Below are positions 14,260 to 14,291 of a stretch of 14,291 nt of DNA, one piece after another. A program made the position numbers and the translations under genes. Under the pieces are notes generated by a model. It was not told the origin of the DNA, did not search any database, and saw only the letters and a list, made by a program, of their open reading frames with translations. Numbering within the stretch: position 1 is the stretch's first letter; each line of letters starts with the position of its first letter. Origin of the DNA: JAJBWD01 sp041821285 (GTDB lineage: Bacteria; Bacillota; Clostridia; Clostridiales; Clostridiaceae); the NCBI GenBank assembly GCA_041821285.1, contig JBGUER010000079.1, positions 1-14,291 of the forward strand. Direction: 5' to 3'.

Positions 14260-14291
14260 TTTGCCTGTACATAATGTATTAGTTAAAATTA

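Noticed and set aside
1..14291. CRISPR array, tRNA, rRNA, insertion sequence or prophage attachment site
   Set aside because: No regularly spaced repeats, no tRNA-like cloverleaf, no transposase or integrase reading frame, and no paired terminal repeats were seen.

Overview
The window looks like chromosome of a low-GC, Gram-positive, motile anaerobe of the Clostridium type. The grounds are the very AT-rich DNA and codon use, strong AGGAGG-like ribosome binding sites, the PadR/HAAS/DUF4097 cassette, a c-di-GMP-I riboswitch and intrinsic terminators with long U-tracts. Every supported gene lies on the minus strand, so the transcripts run from high to low coordinates. I do not name a species.

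Region A, about 5080 down to 1: a chemotaxis operon. A sigma-A-like promoter (TTGATA, 17 bp, TATAAT) starts a leader of about 277 nt. The leader holds an AT-rich hairpin, a c-di-GMP-I (GEMM-I) riboswitch and an intrinsic terminator. Then come cheA, cheW, a short cheR, a decayed metallo-beta-lactamase-fold gene, and a chemoreceptor with stacked HAMP-like segments that runs off the window at position 1. The layout suggests that c-di-GMP controls read-through into an entire receptor/kinase/coupling-protein array. No cheY, cheB, cheC or cheD lies in the window.

Region B, 7326 to 5258: a compact PadR / HAAS-domain membrane protein / DUF4097 operon. It has a consensus promoter whose -35 sits inside a perfect 10-bp inverted repeat, a likely PadR operator, and it ends at a long hairpin terminator.

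Region C, 12372 to 7360: a NarL-type two-component system (multi-pass membrane kinase with no recognisable sensor domain, plus LuxR-HTH regulator), then a three-gene MacB/FtsX-type ABC exporter (permease, ATPase, permease). Between the two lies a leader with a 24-bp exact direct repeat, each copy flanked by a small palindrome. This resembles a peptide or antibiotic sensing and export module, but the substrate cannot be read from the sequence.

Region D, 14291 to 12471: an amtB-glnK ammonium uptake operon. A strong hairpin with a U-tract sits about 40 nt before the amtB start and another terminator follows glnK. The PII protein lacks the tyrosine that is uridylylated in proteobacteria.

The most interesting items are the c-di-GMP-gated chemotaxis operon, the relic metal-hydrolase gene inside it, the repeat-containing leader of the ABC operon, and the operator-promoter overlap of the padR operon. 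Most of the gene families are familiar ones. I did not find a clearly new enzymatic system.
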